From: Hysterium pulicare CBS 123377 | Taxonomy: Eukaryota > Ascomycota > Dothideomycetes > Hysteriales > Hysteriaceae | Direction of reading: 5' to 3' | NCBI GenBank assembly: GCA_000467715.1 | Contig: AJFK01000334.1 | Coordinates: 1 to 25,545, forward strand | DNA: 25,545 bases | Shown here: positions 11,133 to 20,307 of the stretch, in pieces | How positions within the stretch are numbered: the first letter of the stretch is position 1 | How the letters are laid out: each line of letters starts with the position of its first letter | The notes under the pieces: model-generated | The model's database searches: none | The model's input: only the letters and a program-made list of their open reading frames with translations | What the model was told of the DNA's origin: nothing | Made by a program: the position numbers and the translations under genes

Positions 11133-12230
11133 TCACTTCACTTTCGTCCAACCTCCAGGCCTCCTCTCAGGCAATCCCTCAAGAAACGTCGTAACCTCCT
11201 CAAACCCCCTCACCCAAACAACACCCCACTCATCCATCTCCTCCCACTTCGAGATATGCAAACACTCGACTCCAACTCTCAACAACGCATCCGCTAAACG
11301 CTGTTGCGTGGATGTCATGGGCTTATCTCGGATGCAGATGCCCAGGTCCGCAGCGAGGAGACACTCGAAGTCTGTCCAGCTGTCGCCGATATAGACGACC
11401 GGGAGCGGTTTCATGCTGTGCGGGCCTGTTTTCCTGAGGCGCAGGACATAGTTCAATTTATCTGCGCTTGAAACGATGCGGTGAGTATTGAGGAAGGGTG
11501 GAGTTGCATCGTCCGTTGTGGGTTGAGCCTTGTCGAGCTCGTTCGCATATACTCCCACAGCGTTCACATTATCCAGGCTATTATCTTCGACGTAATGCCT
11601 CGATTGCTCGCTCAGAAGTTCCTGCAGATACAATTTGCGAGTGGGTCCCCAGAGCTGTTCTCGCCTCGCCATGAAGTTCTCGAGAGATGGGAGTTTAGTG
11701 TCTAGGGGGCAATTGGAGGCTTTTAGGCATTCGGCGATGAAAGTACGACTCCAGTTCACGCTTAAAATGTCGACTAGATCCAGATCCGACTTTTGCCAGT
11801 CCAGGCGTGATTTAATATGGTTAAGGAATCTGTCCCAGCCATCTCTCATCACGACATCGCCATCTGAAATAGCCTTCTTCGCACCTGACGCGACCACCTC
11901 GTCCGTCAACGTCTCGAAGATTCCGGACGCAGATACCCGCTCCACGCTCCTCTCCTCCACTTCCCCCATTTCAGCTAGAAAGCGTCGTTCATCAAGAACC
12001 GTTCTAGGTAAATCGTAGTTTTCTTTATAGCTTGCGAGAGCTTCTTGATACTCCGTAGCGTAGATTTCCTTTACCTGGTTCCAAGTTTCGGGAAGCCGGC
12101 TGGAGTGTTTCTGGTTTATTGCGATTTGGACTAGGCTTTCTAGTGTGTCTTTTTTTGTGAGCGTGCCGTCCCAGTCGATGATGAAGTGGATGGCGCGGTC
12201 GAGGAATAGGGGGGTTTTGGGGTTGGGCAT
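11133..12230 (-). CDS. HAD-superfamily phosphatase-like protein
   Basis: Intronless minus-strand gene, 365 aa from the ATG at 12230. HAD motif I is FIIDWDGTLT, with nucleophile Asp19 and Asp21. The metal-binding motif IV is YIGDSWTDFECLLAADLGIC near the C-terminus. A long helical insertion between them is typical of a large cap domain. It is probably a small-molecule phosphatase related to phosphoserine-phosphatase-like fungal proteins. A relationship to yeast Cto1 is possible but unproven. The frame extends upstream without a stop to another ATG at 12359, giving 408 aa. I preferred 12230 because it has A at -3 and begins just before the conserved domain, while the upstream ATG has C at -3. 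The extra 43 residues contain no acidic residue and could be a mitochondrial leader. It is divergent from sdhB. Confidence 0.82.
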   Translation of the reverse strand: MPNPKTPLFLDRAIHFIIDWDGTLTKKDTLESLVQIAINQKHSSRLPETWNQVKEIYATEYQEALASYKENYDLPRTVLDERRFLAEMGEVEERSVERVSASGIFETLTDEVVASGAKKAISDGDVVMRDGWDRFLNHIKSRLDWQKSDLDLVDILSVNWSRTFIAECLKASNCPLDTKLPSLENFMARREQLWGPTRKLYLQELLSEQSRHYVEDNSLDNVNAVGVYANELDKAQPTTDDATPPFLNTHRIVSSADKLNYVLRLRKTGPHSMKPLPVVYIGDSWTDFECLLAADLGICIRDKPMTSTQQRLADALLRVGVECLHISKWEEMDEWGVVWVRGFEEVTTFLEGLPERRPGGWTKVK

Positions 12231-12735
12231 TTTTGGAGCTGGTGGATTGGTGGGTGAGTGGGGAGATTTTGAAGTAAGGAGGCTAGGGGAATAGGATAGG
12301 GCTCGGTAAATGGAAAGGGGAGAGATTTGCTTTATGGGGAGGTTTCGACATTGGAGCATGGGGATTGGAGTTTGATAGTTTGGAAGGACTGAGGTGATGC
12401 GTCATTGGATAGTGTAGAGAAATAAAATTATAAAATTTGGTTTCGTAGTTTTATACTAGAGAAGTATAGAAAATAGATTCTCGGTAGTAGAGCTCTAATA
12501 GTCGTTTGATATATATATTTATATTACACTCCACGAAAGATATATGGTGTTGTGGCGCATGAAGGACGAGGCCGGGGCCAGAAGCCGAAAAATCGCGGGA
12601 TTAATAAAGCTCGCGCCTGATTGGCTGGCGTCTTGGCTATTGCCGAGGGCTCCTTCCATTCTAGCGATCATTGAAGCACGACACCACAACTACTTCGCCA
12701 TCTTCACTTCACGCCTCAATCAACCCCCAACGACC
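12231..12735. promoter_or_regulatory. Divergent HAD-like/sdhB promoter region
   Basis: About 500 bp between the HAD-like gene and sdhB. An AT-rich tract at about 12419-12545, with long TATATAT runs, sits in the middle and may be nucleosome-free. An inverted CCAAT box (ATTGG, 12620-12624) lies 112-116 bp before the sdhB start. CCAAT boxes bind the HAP/CBC complex, which is known to control respiratory and iron-sulfur genes in fungi. The functional link here is inferred from sequence and position only. Confidence 0.45.
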
Positions 12736-13860
12736 ATGGCCACAACTCGCGCGCTCGCCAGGCTAGCGACCAGGCGCACTGGTAGGTCTTCAGCCACCAA
12801 TTGCTCCATCTCACAATTGCACATCTAACTTCTTCCCCGCAGCCGTGCCCGCCGTATGGACCCGATCATTTGCCTCCGTCGACTCTGGCGCCAGAGAGCC
12901 TCTCTCCAAGGTAGCCGAGAAGACGGTCCCAGATCCAGCGAGGAAGATGGTCCCAGAGTCGAAGACATCGACCATCAAGGAGCCGTTGCCGGACAAAGAA
13001 GCCAAGATCAAGACATTCCACATCTATCGATGGAATCCAGATGAGCCGACTTCCAAGCCTCGCATGCAGTCCTACACACTGGACCTGAACAAGACGGGAC
13101 CTATGATGCTGGATGCGCTGATTAGGATTAAGAATGAGGTTGATCCAACCCTGACGTTCCGGAGGAGTTGCAGAGAGGGAATTTGTGGAAGCTGTGCTAT
13201 GAATATTGATGGTGTCAATACGCTTGCATGTCTTTGTATGAAATACCTTCAGGCCGTAATATTGAATGTATGCTGATTGTGCGATTCATAGGCCGTATTC
13301 CCACCGAGACGAACAAGGAGTCTCGCATCTACCCTCTCCCGCATACCTACGTTGTAAAGGATCTCGTTCCCGATCTTACCCTCTTCTATAAGCAATACCG
13401 ATCGATTAAGCCATACCTACAGCGCAACACACCACCACCAGATGTAAGTGTCCACATCACTTTCCTATACCTAATACCAGCTTCCAGCGTCACCCAACCT
13501 TTCCCCATTTTACCTCCACCACTAACAACTTCCCAGGGCCGTGAAAACCGCCAATCCAAAGCCGAACGTAGGAAGCTCGACGGTCTCTACGAGTGCATTC
13601 TCTGCGCCTGCTGCTCCACTTCCTGCCCTTCCTACTGGTGGAACGCAGAAGAGTATCTCGGACCCGCCGTTCTCCTCCAATCCTACCGCTGGATCGCCGA
13701 CTCGCGTGACGAGAAGACCGCTGAGCGACTGGATGCTCTGAATAATAGCATGAGCTTGTATCGCTGCCATACAATTCTGAACTGCTCGAGAACGTGTCCG
13801 AAGGGATTGAACCCCGCTTTGGCGATTGCGGAGATTAAGAAGAGTATGGCTTTCACATAA
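12736..13860 (+). CDS. sdhB: Succinate dehydrogenase iron-sulfur subunit
   Basis: SdhB of mitochondrial complex II; it passes electrons from the flavoprotein to ubiquinone through three Fe-S clusters. 304 aa, exons 12736-12781, 12843-13235, 13292-13443 and 13537-13860, all in phase. The N-terminus ([14 protein letters not shown]) is an Arg-rich mitochondrial leader. [2Fe-2S] ligands are Cys125, 130, 133 and 145 in [10 protein letters not shown] and LAC. The [4Fe-4S] and [3Fe-4S] ligands are in [12 protein letters not shown] (217-228) and [12 protein letters not shown] (274-285). Residues matching those altered in SDHI-resistant fungi are wild type: Pro228, Asn233 and His275. Length and all cysteines match the family. 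The frame continues upstream to an ATG at 12544, but that segment contains the CCAAT box and does not look like leader sequence. Identity is certain. Confidence 0.97.
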
Positions 13861-14554
13861 ATGGGGCGAGAATTTGGAGGAATTTCTGAGGAGGGAAGAA
13901 TGGGTCGGGACGGGCCTATCAGCTATATGTTGTATGTAAACGTTGTGTGATTCTAGCTGTCCTTTGTTTTGTCTGTGATATAGAGCTATCAGAGCATGAG
14001 AATTCTTACAGAGCTGATAATCCAAAACACATGACCTCTATCCAGTGCTTACAATCTAGGTGCAGCTCCGGACACTGAACCATAACATCAGAATTCCCCA
14101 GGAACATTCTCCACTTCAGAAACAAAGAAGCTCAAATATTCACAGCAACAATGAACATCACTATCTAGTCAAAGGAGAACAAGATTAACTAATTGAGCAG
14201 CCTTTTGGATACTTTTCTCTCACAGAATGACACCAGCCAGTCCCGACGAACCACCGCCAACATTCCACTCGTCATACTTTGTTTATAGACCCGGATCGCC
14301 GCATGTTCCATTTGCATGGTGTGAGCATGAACATGTCGGAAGTCACAGCAACACCACATAACAGGGCTTGCCGGTGTTGATTTGTTGCTCCTCTCCCACG
14401 ACCACCCATCACATTTTCTGGATCCAAGCTTTTGGCCATCGCTTGAATATGTTTTGCGTATGAAGCCACAGGCTGAGCTGGGCAAGCCCTTACTTTGTGG
14501 AGGAAAAAGAGGTTTTGGTGTTTTGAGGGTGTATTTATATTCGTCAAAATGTCG
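13861..14554. other. sdhB downstream region leading into the tandem array
   Basis: No supportable gene. The sdhB 3' UTR falls at the left. From about 14490 the sequence (ACTTTGTGGAGG, then TTTATATTCG at 14535-14544) resembles the tails of the repeat units further right, so this may be the remnant of an earlier unit. A minus-strand open frame of 162 codons at 14189-14677 overlaps the first repeat promoter and matches nothing I know. Confidence 0.4.
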
Positions 14555-14741
14555 GAATGAGTAAGTACAGCCCACGTGCTCCGACGAACGTTTGAGAAGA
14601 ATATAAAAACCTGCCGGCCTTGCTGAGGGGTTATAGAGGCGCACTTTCTGGGAAGAGAGATCTATCTCTATACACACAGCGTGTATGAAGCCGAATGGTC
14701 TTCAGAACGGAGGAGCATGCTCTCGCATGTCTTGGGAGCAG
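14555..14741 (+). promoter_or_regulatory. Array unit 1 promoter module
   Basis: GAATGAGTAAG at 14555-14565, CACGTG at 14573-14578, TATAAAAA at 14602-14609 and CATGTCTTGGGAGCAG at 14726-14741. The TATA-to-block distance is 124 bp. TGAGTAA resembles a bZIP (Yap-like) site and CACGTG is a bHLH E-box; binding is inferred only. Confidence 0.6.
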
Positions 14742-15199
14742 AGTGGTCGGTCAGCTAAGAAGTCCGACAGACTGATGTCTGGCGTTCTGAAGCGAGACAA
14801 AGAGTTGAACCTCAGCAGTAACTTCTCATGATGAATTCAATTAGTATCGACGGCAAAGATCGGGAACTTGTGGTATGTTGAGTGACCGGCATTTCAAGGC
14901 TCCCAAACTCCACAACTCCACAACTGCGCATCAGATCGTCAGAAATTTGGTGTTGGACCTCACAAATATCCGGTTGCAAGGGTTCTTTGAACATCGTGGT
15001 GGTACGTGTTGTGTTCGTAATTCCCACACACAACAGCATCATGAACTGTACCGACCGTCTTGTGATTATCCGGCCAGACAACCATGCTGTTTCAGAGATT
15101 TCGCTTTTGGAGGCTGGGAGTTTCTCGTGCCCGTTGTAGAGGGGAAGACAAGAAGAAGAGATAAGTAGATGGGAGACTGTTTTATATTCGGTTTTTGTT

Positions 15200-15394
15200 G
15201 AATGAGTAAGCTAAGTGCACGTGGTTTAACGAAGTGAAAATCTGGGAGATCCGTTGGAGGAAGATATAAGGACCTCTCCACCCCGCTGAGAATTCCGACT
15301 TGTAGACACAAAGATCTATGTTCTATTTACCTGAACGTACCGCGTATATGATCTCCAAAACAATGAATCAATTCGCGACATGTCTTGGGAGCAG
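15200..15394 (+). promoter_or_regulatory. Array unit 2 promoter module
   Basis: GAATGAGTAAG at 15200-15210, CACGTG at 15218-15223, TATAAG at 15265-15270 and CATGTCTTGGGAGCAG at 15379-15394, identical over 16 nt to unit 1. TATA-to-block distance is 114 bp. TCGGTCAG follows 6 nt after the block, as it follows 5 nt after it in unit 1. An 84-codon open frame (15318-15572) begins after the TATA box but is not kept in the other units. Confidence 0.6.
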
Positions 15395-15803
15395 TGTTCT
15401 CGGTCAGATGAGACGTGCTACAAGAGTAGGACATCTGCAGCAACATCTCATAATGAACTTCATCACCATTCATGATAATGTCGGTAATACATGTTTTGGA
15501 AATTGTTCGAGACATCTCCACAACCTCCACAAACACACCATGGGGCCACTGTTTCTATATTGTGATTCATGAATATCCAGCAACAATGGGACCAGGACAT
15601 CATACTTGTGCTTTAACATGCGTAATGCCCAAGTACAACAGCATCGCATAACTCGAGGCAGTTATGGTCCTCCGGCCACACAGCATGGCTCGCGTGATGT
15701 CTTGCTTTTAGAGGCTGCGACTTCTTGTCCGCTTTATAGGGAGAGAAAAGAGAGAAGAGAGGAGTAGTCTGAGTGTGGGTTATATAGATCTTCGTAGAGG
15801 TTA

Positions 15804-15991
15804 GAATAGGTAAGCAGACCCCACGTGATGAAGCACCCTGGATTTTCTTCGTCGAAGATATAAATATCCCTCGACCTAGCCGTCGTTTCTAGAACCACAA
15901 CTGCTGGACATGGAAGTCTAAAAGAGACCGACCCGGGCTCCACATGCTCTTCAAGTAAATCTGAATTTCAACATCATGTCCTTGGAAGCAG
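15804..15991 (+). promoter_or_regulatory. Array unit 3 promoter module
   Basis: GAATAGGTAAG at 15804-15814, CACGTG at 15822-15827, TATAAATA at 15859-15866 and CATGTCCTTGGAAGCAG at 15975-15991. The TATA-to-block distance is 116 bp. The block has one extra base relative to units 1 and 2, which would shift any reading frame. Confidence 0.55.
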
Positions 15992-16287
15992 AGCAGCGGA
16001 TCATGACTCATGATCCTGCTCCTGGAATGGCCTGCCTTCATAAATAGGACTATTGTGGAGCGATGGGGTTGGGATCAACCATGCCAGCGCTTTGAAATAT
16101 GTCTTGAGTTTCGGGTTCTGGGTCTATCGAAAATTGCAAATCAATTATTCAAATTGCTTGCTGGTGGGTGTACCGAAGGGTTTCCGCGGTGCGCTTACTG
16201 ATCATGAACTTCAGGAGTTGTGATGGTGCTACTCATCACTAGCTCGAGAATTTCTGCCACTGGCTTCATACGCTTTGATGAAAGGCG

Positions 16288-16486
16288 GCCTGAGTAAGCC
16301 ATTCCCACGTGCTCCGCCAAACTCAAACGCCTCCTCTAAACATGATATAAAACCCTCTAGACCCCAACTCGAATCTGCTACACCCATCAACCACCGAACA
16401 CAAAAGTCCAAAATTTCGGTGAATCACACATAAAATGCTCCTCGAACATAGTTTCCAAGACTATGCTTGCATGGCCTAGGGAGAAG
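16288..16486 (+). promoter_or_regulatory. Array unit 4 promoter module
   Basis: TGAGTAAG at 16291-16298, CACGTG followed by CTCCG at 16306-16316 (the same CACGTGCTCCG as unit 1), TATAAAA at 16346-16352 and CATGGCCTAGGGAGAAG at 16470-16486. TATA-to-block distance is 124 bp. An 89-codon open frame follows at 16467-16736, without recognisable features. Confidence 0.55.
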
Positions 16487-17045
16487 AGTGGCGGACCATA
16501 TCTTCCGAACTCAAGTTGCCATGAACAATCAGCGAGGTATTAGACAGGCATGCTCCAGCTTAGAGCGTGGTGAAAACCTCAGGAGTGTGTGTCACATTTT
16601 CGAAGGAAGGCAACCGATGGCTTGTTCTTCTGCTTCTGGTGGCTGCTCGGTGTTTTGCGTCTATGTGGAGGCGAACAGAGAGTGGCCTGGATGGTATACA
16701 TGGAGAGATTGCTGCAATAGTTTCATGAAAGTATAGAGCTGAACATTACCATCACAGGCTGAACATGGCCGCCACCAAATTCCTCAGTCGATCGAAGCAT
16801 ACACCCGTCCCCTTTCTACCCCCGTATGTCCTCTGAATCCAAAAAAAGCACCATGAAGTTGACGATGATACTTTGGTCATAGATCGTGATTGCTATCAGT
16901 TTTAATACCATTTCAGCAGCATGTTGGATTCAGGACCAGCAGCATGAAACCTCCATTCCCATTCGTGTTGGATGAGTTAATACTCGGGTAAGGGTGCGAC
17001 TCTGAGTCTGATCAAAGGGAAGAAACATAAGGCTTTAAATAAAGA

Positions 17046-17244
17046 TTTGAGGTAAGAGAGGCGATGACCAGGCATCATGTGCTCTGTGCGCCTGACAACT
17101 TATCTATACAAACCTCCTTCCACTCGGCTCAAACACGCTCAGTGTTCATTACATTTGACTGCAATAGCAGTAGAACTCATCCGTAGCCTGGAAATGTTTG
17201 TCGAGAACAATCATCCAGGAACTGGTCTATGTTCTGGGAAGCAG
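17046..17244 (+). promoter_or_regulatory. Array unit 5 promoter module (diverged)
   Basis: TGAGGTAAG at 17048-17056, CATGTG (one change from CACGTG) at 17076-17081 followed by CTC, TATACAAA at 17105-17112 and TATGTTCTGGGAAGCAG at 17228-17244. The TATA-to-block distance is 123 bp. The most diverged of the five clear copies. Confidence 0.42.
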
Positions 17245-17422
17245 TGAGACCGTGTAAAGCAGGTACACCTCTGTGATGTGTGTGCCAAATCAAAACTATC
17301 CGGATCTCTATGTGCCAGAACGAATTGGTCTCGTTGTGGATCATGATTAGTGGTTGGTGTAAGCTTCAAGTGTCCTATCCTTCGCACCGTATGTTTGGAG
17401 CGGAACGGTTGGAGTTGATATG

Positions 17423-17472
17423 TTGATAAGCATTGATAAGCATTGAGAAGATTTGAGAAGATTTGATGATGG
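17423..17472 (+). repeat. Five-copy 10-bp minisatellite
   Basis: Five tandem decamers: TTGATAAGCA twice, TTGAGAAGAT twice, then TTGATGATGG. It lies inside the tail of array unit 5. The 10-bp period is close to one DNA helical turn. No coding sense is evident. Confidence 0.75.
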
Positions 17473-17696
17473 CGATTAGTTCTTCAGCTTGCTGAAAGTC
17501 ATGATAATGCGGCAGGCGGTGTATGAGAAGCGCCATTATCATTGAAGTCCCATAATAACCATCAAGAGTTCCGCAAAGATGCGAAGGTCAGGCTATGCCT
17601 CTTTCTTGCGCCGTGCACGAGTATTGATAGTAATCTCGAGAGACCTTTGACTTATGACACATCTTAGCCGGAGAAAACAGTTCCATAGTTCGCTGT

Positions 17697-17801
17697 TATA
17701 CAAAGTTAGCTGTGGATGGGATCTATCCAAAGCAGAAATATGGCATGTTATAGAGTGAACTAGACCGCATCGTCGAGAGGCATGTCTTCTGACAGTGTTC
17801 T
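17697..17801 (+). repeat. Possible sixth array unit, partial
   Basis: TATACAAA at 17697-17704 repeats the TATA-like element of unit 5. CATGTCTT, then CAGTGTTCT, at 17781-17801 resembles the unit 2 block including its CAGTGTTCT extension. Spacing is only 84 bp and no E-box or TGAGTAAG site was found, so the assignment is weak. Confidence 0.3.
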
Positions 17802-18500
17802 ACTCGCATGTATACACACGCGCATCTTCATTATCAATGCGTCTACTCCCATACATCGAATTGATATGTGGCGGAGTTGTTCTGGAATGGTTATTCCAAA
17901 GGCTCCAGAGTCAAGGACTTGTTTTCGGAAACGGTTCACCAAACTCCTTCCTCCCAAGAGGGGAACGATTGTCTGATAGGTACGCATCTGGCGACAATAC
18001 CAAGGCATGGAACGAGGCTGTTGTAAAGGATGTGCGGCCAATCATTGCGCTCTCTCCCACTTGCTCGAAAGCAGAGAGAAACCGCACCCAAGATCAGCTG
18101 TTGGAGGTTGTTCTCCACTCAACTGACGGTCTTCGTTCTCATGGAGCCTCGCACCACCACGTAGATGGCGGGTTCTCAAATCGAAAATGCTTTTAGTGAG
18201 TGTGAAAAATTGCGTTGTTTATTGAAGAAGAAAAGAAGAGCCGGAGCTGTAAACTTTTTTTCAATGGTCGAGCTTTCTCGGCTGCCGAGTTTTTCCGTTC
18301 CAGTGCCCCGCGTCAACAACTGGTGAATTTTGGCTGTGGCTGAGTCATGGTTTTTGCCTTTGACTGTGCGATTTTAGTGACTCTATATGCGGGACCATTC
18401 TTGACTTCTACATTGTTCAAACCGCACAAACGCAAGCCCTTGGCCTGATCCCGTACTTCTACAACATACACCTCTCACGCATACACTCAAGTTGCCCAGC
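17802..18500. promoter_or_regulatory. eIF2 gamma upstream region
   Basis: This stretch holds an open frame at 17795-18196 (133 codons), which I do not recognise and do not call as a gene. Its right part is the eIF2 gamma promoter. TGAGTCA at 18341-18347, 154-160 bp before the ATG, is a consensus Gcn4/CPC1 site. The last 80 bp are C/A-rich leader. Confidence 0.45.
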
Positions 18501-20307
18501 ATGGATTCAGATTCCGAACATCACGAAGATAGCCAGGCCTCCGAGCCTGAAGAGGTAGCAGAAGAGGTAAAACCTAGGTCGGTCCTGAAGAAGACGCAAC
18601 CTGTAACCCCTGTTGCACGGCCAGAGCTTCCGTGAGTAATTCCAAGAAGGTCCTTGCCTGTCATAGCTAATCCCTCAAAGCGAACAACCAGATCCGCAGG
18701 ACGTGGACTTTTCCAAGTTGACGCCATTATCCCCCGAAATCATTAGCCGCCAAGCAACAATTAACATTGGAACAATCGGACATGTCGCTCACGGGAAGAG
18801 TACGGTTGTCAAGGCGATATCTGGGGTACAAACGGTCCGATTCAAGAACGAACTGGAGCGAAATATTACGATTAAGCTCGGATACGCCAACGCAAAAATC
18901 TACAAGTGCGACAACGATGAATGTCCAAGACCGACGTGTTACAGATCGTACAAGAGCGAAAAGGAGGTTGATCCACCTTGCGAACGAGAAGGATGCACTG
19001 GCAAATACCGACTCATGCGACATGTTTCGTTCGTTGACTGCCCTGGTCACGATATTCTCATGAGCACTATGTTATCAGGCGCCGCCGTTATGGATGCAGC
19101 ATTACTTCTAATTGCAGGAAACGAAACTTGCCCCCAGCCACAGACGAGTGAACATCTTGCGGCCATCGAAATCATGAAGCTTAATCACATCATCATTCTG
19201 CAGAACAAGGTAGATTTGATGAAAGAAGAAGGAGCCGAACAGCATTACCAGTCAATCCTGAAATTCATTCGAGGCACCGTCGCAGATGGCTCACCAATCA
19301 TACCGATATCTGCCCAATTGAAATTCAACATCGACGCAATAAACGAACATCTGATCTCGAAAATCCCAGTACCCGTTCGAGACTTCTCTGCCAAGCCACA
19401 TATGATTATCATTCGATCTTTTGATGTCAACAAGCCAGGTGCTGAGATAGAAGAGTTGAAGGGTGGTGTTGCCGGAGGCAGTATTTTGACCGGAGTGCTG
19501 AAATTGGGAGACGAGATTGAGATCAGACCGGGTATTGTTTCAAAGGATTCTGCTGGCAAGATTCAGTGTAAACCCATCTTTTCGAGAGTCGTGTCACTAT
19601 TTGCGGAACATAACGATCTTAAGTTCGCTGTCCCAGGAGGTTTGATTGGTATGCTACATCCCTTCGCTATTCCGATTTTGTCTAATAGACCATATAGGTG
19701 TCGGAACTCGCGTAGACCCCACGCTCTGCCGAGCAGATCGTCTAGTAGGTTTCGTACTTGGACTTCGCGGCCACCTGCCTGCAATCTATACTGAACTAGA
19801 AGGTTGGTTCTCTTACGCGGTGCTCACTCATTGGATGGTGAGCTAATTCAGAGCAGTCAACTACTTCCTTCTTCGAAGACTATTGGGAGTCAAGACCGCC
19901 GATGGAAAACAGGCCAAGGTTGCAAAGCTTAGCAAGAACGAAGTTCTGGTAAGTTCAAGACTCCTATTTCTGCGTGACATGTGAACTAACGACATATGCA
20001 CCCAGATGGTCAACATTGGCTCTACTGCTACAGGCGCCAAGGTTATTGCTGTGAAGGCTGATGCCGCTCGTCTCTCCTTGACATCGCCGGCTTGTACCGA
20101 GATTGGGGAGAAGATTGCGCTGTCTAGACGTATCGAGAAGCACTGGAGGTACGTTTGCATCTGCTTGATTGACATGTGACTGGACTGACTCGACTTTGCA
20201 GACTTATCGGATGGGCAAACATTGTTGCGTAAGTATTGCATAGCTACTAGTCCGTGTCCCTACTAACGTTCGATAGGGGATCCACTCTCACGCCAACCAC
20301 GGATTGA
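18501..20307 (+). CDS. Translation initiation factor eIF2 gamma subunit
   Basis: GTP-binding subunit of eIF2, which delivers initiator Met-tRNA to the 40S ribosome. 498 aa in seven exons: 18501-18631, 18681-19648, 19698-19802, 19857-19948, 20006-20148, 20202-20228 and 20277-20307. Every junction keeps phase, and the last exons are as short as 27 and 31 nt. The acidic N-terminal extension precedes the GTPase domain. G1 is GHVAHGKS (77-84), followed by the eIF2-gamma zinc knuckle ([11 protein letters not shown] ... CEREGC), G3 DCPGHD and G4 NKVD. After splicing the C-terminal part reads [18 protein letters not shown] and later [18 protein letters not shown], which are family hallmarks. Intron 1 uses an AAG acceptor. 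The family assignment is certain; small exon edges are well supported by phase and by restored motifs. Yeast GCD11 is the classical homologue. Confidence 0.96.

Larger units (their letters stand above)
14555..17801 (+). repeat. Tandem array of diverged promoter-bearing units
   Basis: At least five diverged direct repeats, starting near 14555, 15200, 15804, 16288 and 17046, with a weaker sixth near 17690. Units are about 645, 604, 484 and 758 bp. Each has a TGAGTAAG-type site, an E-box, a TATA box and a CATGTCTTGGGAGCAG-like block in the same order. The first two units also match along their tails: ACAACAGCATC (15030 and 15635), TCCGGCCA (15069 and 15671) and CTTTTGGAGGCTG/CTTTTAGAGGCTG (15104 and 15705), all offset by 601-605 bp. 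No reading frame is shared between units. The array could be a noncoding transcript family or decayed copies of a small gene. Confidence 0.72.

Noticed and set aside
12544-12735. 64-codon in-frame extension of sdhB
   Set aside because: It covers the CCAAT box; [14 protein letters not shown] at 12736 is already a normal mitochondrial leader with a good start context.
13522-14025. 167-codon minus-strand open frame
   Set aside because: It is the antisense shadow of the last sdhB exon.
14189-14677. 162-codon minus-strand open frame
   Set aside because: It crosses the promoter of array unit 1 and matches no known family; the corresponding frame is not kept in the other units.
15318-15572. 84-codon open frame in array unit 2 as a real small protein
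   Set aside because: The homologous segments in units 1, 3 and 4 are shifted in frame or interrupted by stops, so conservation is at the DNA level.
17795-18196. 133-codon plus-strand open frame before eIF2 gamma
   Set aside because: No recognisable domain, and its start falls within the weak sixth repeat block.
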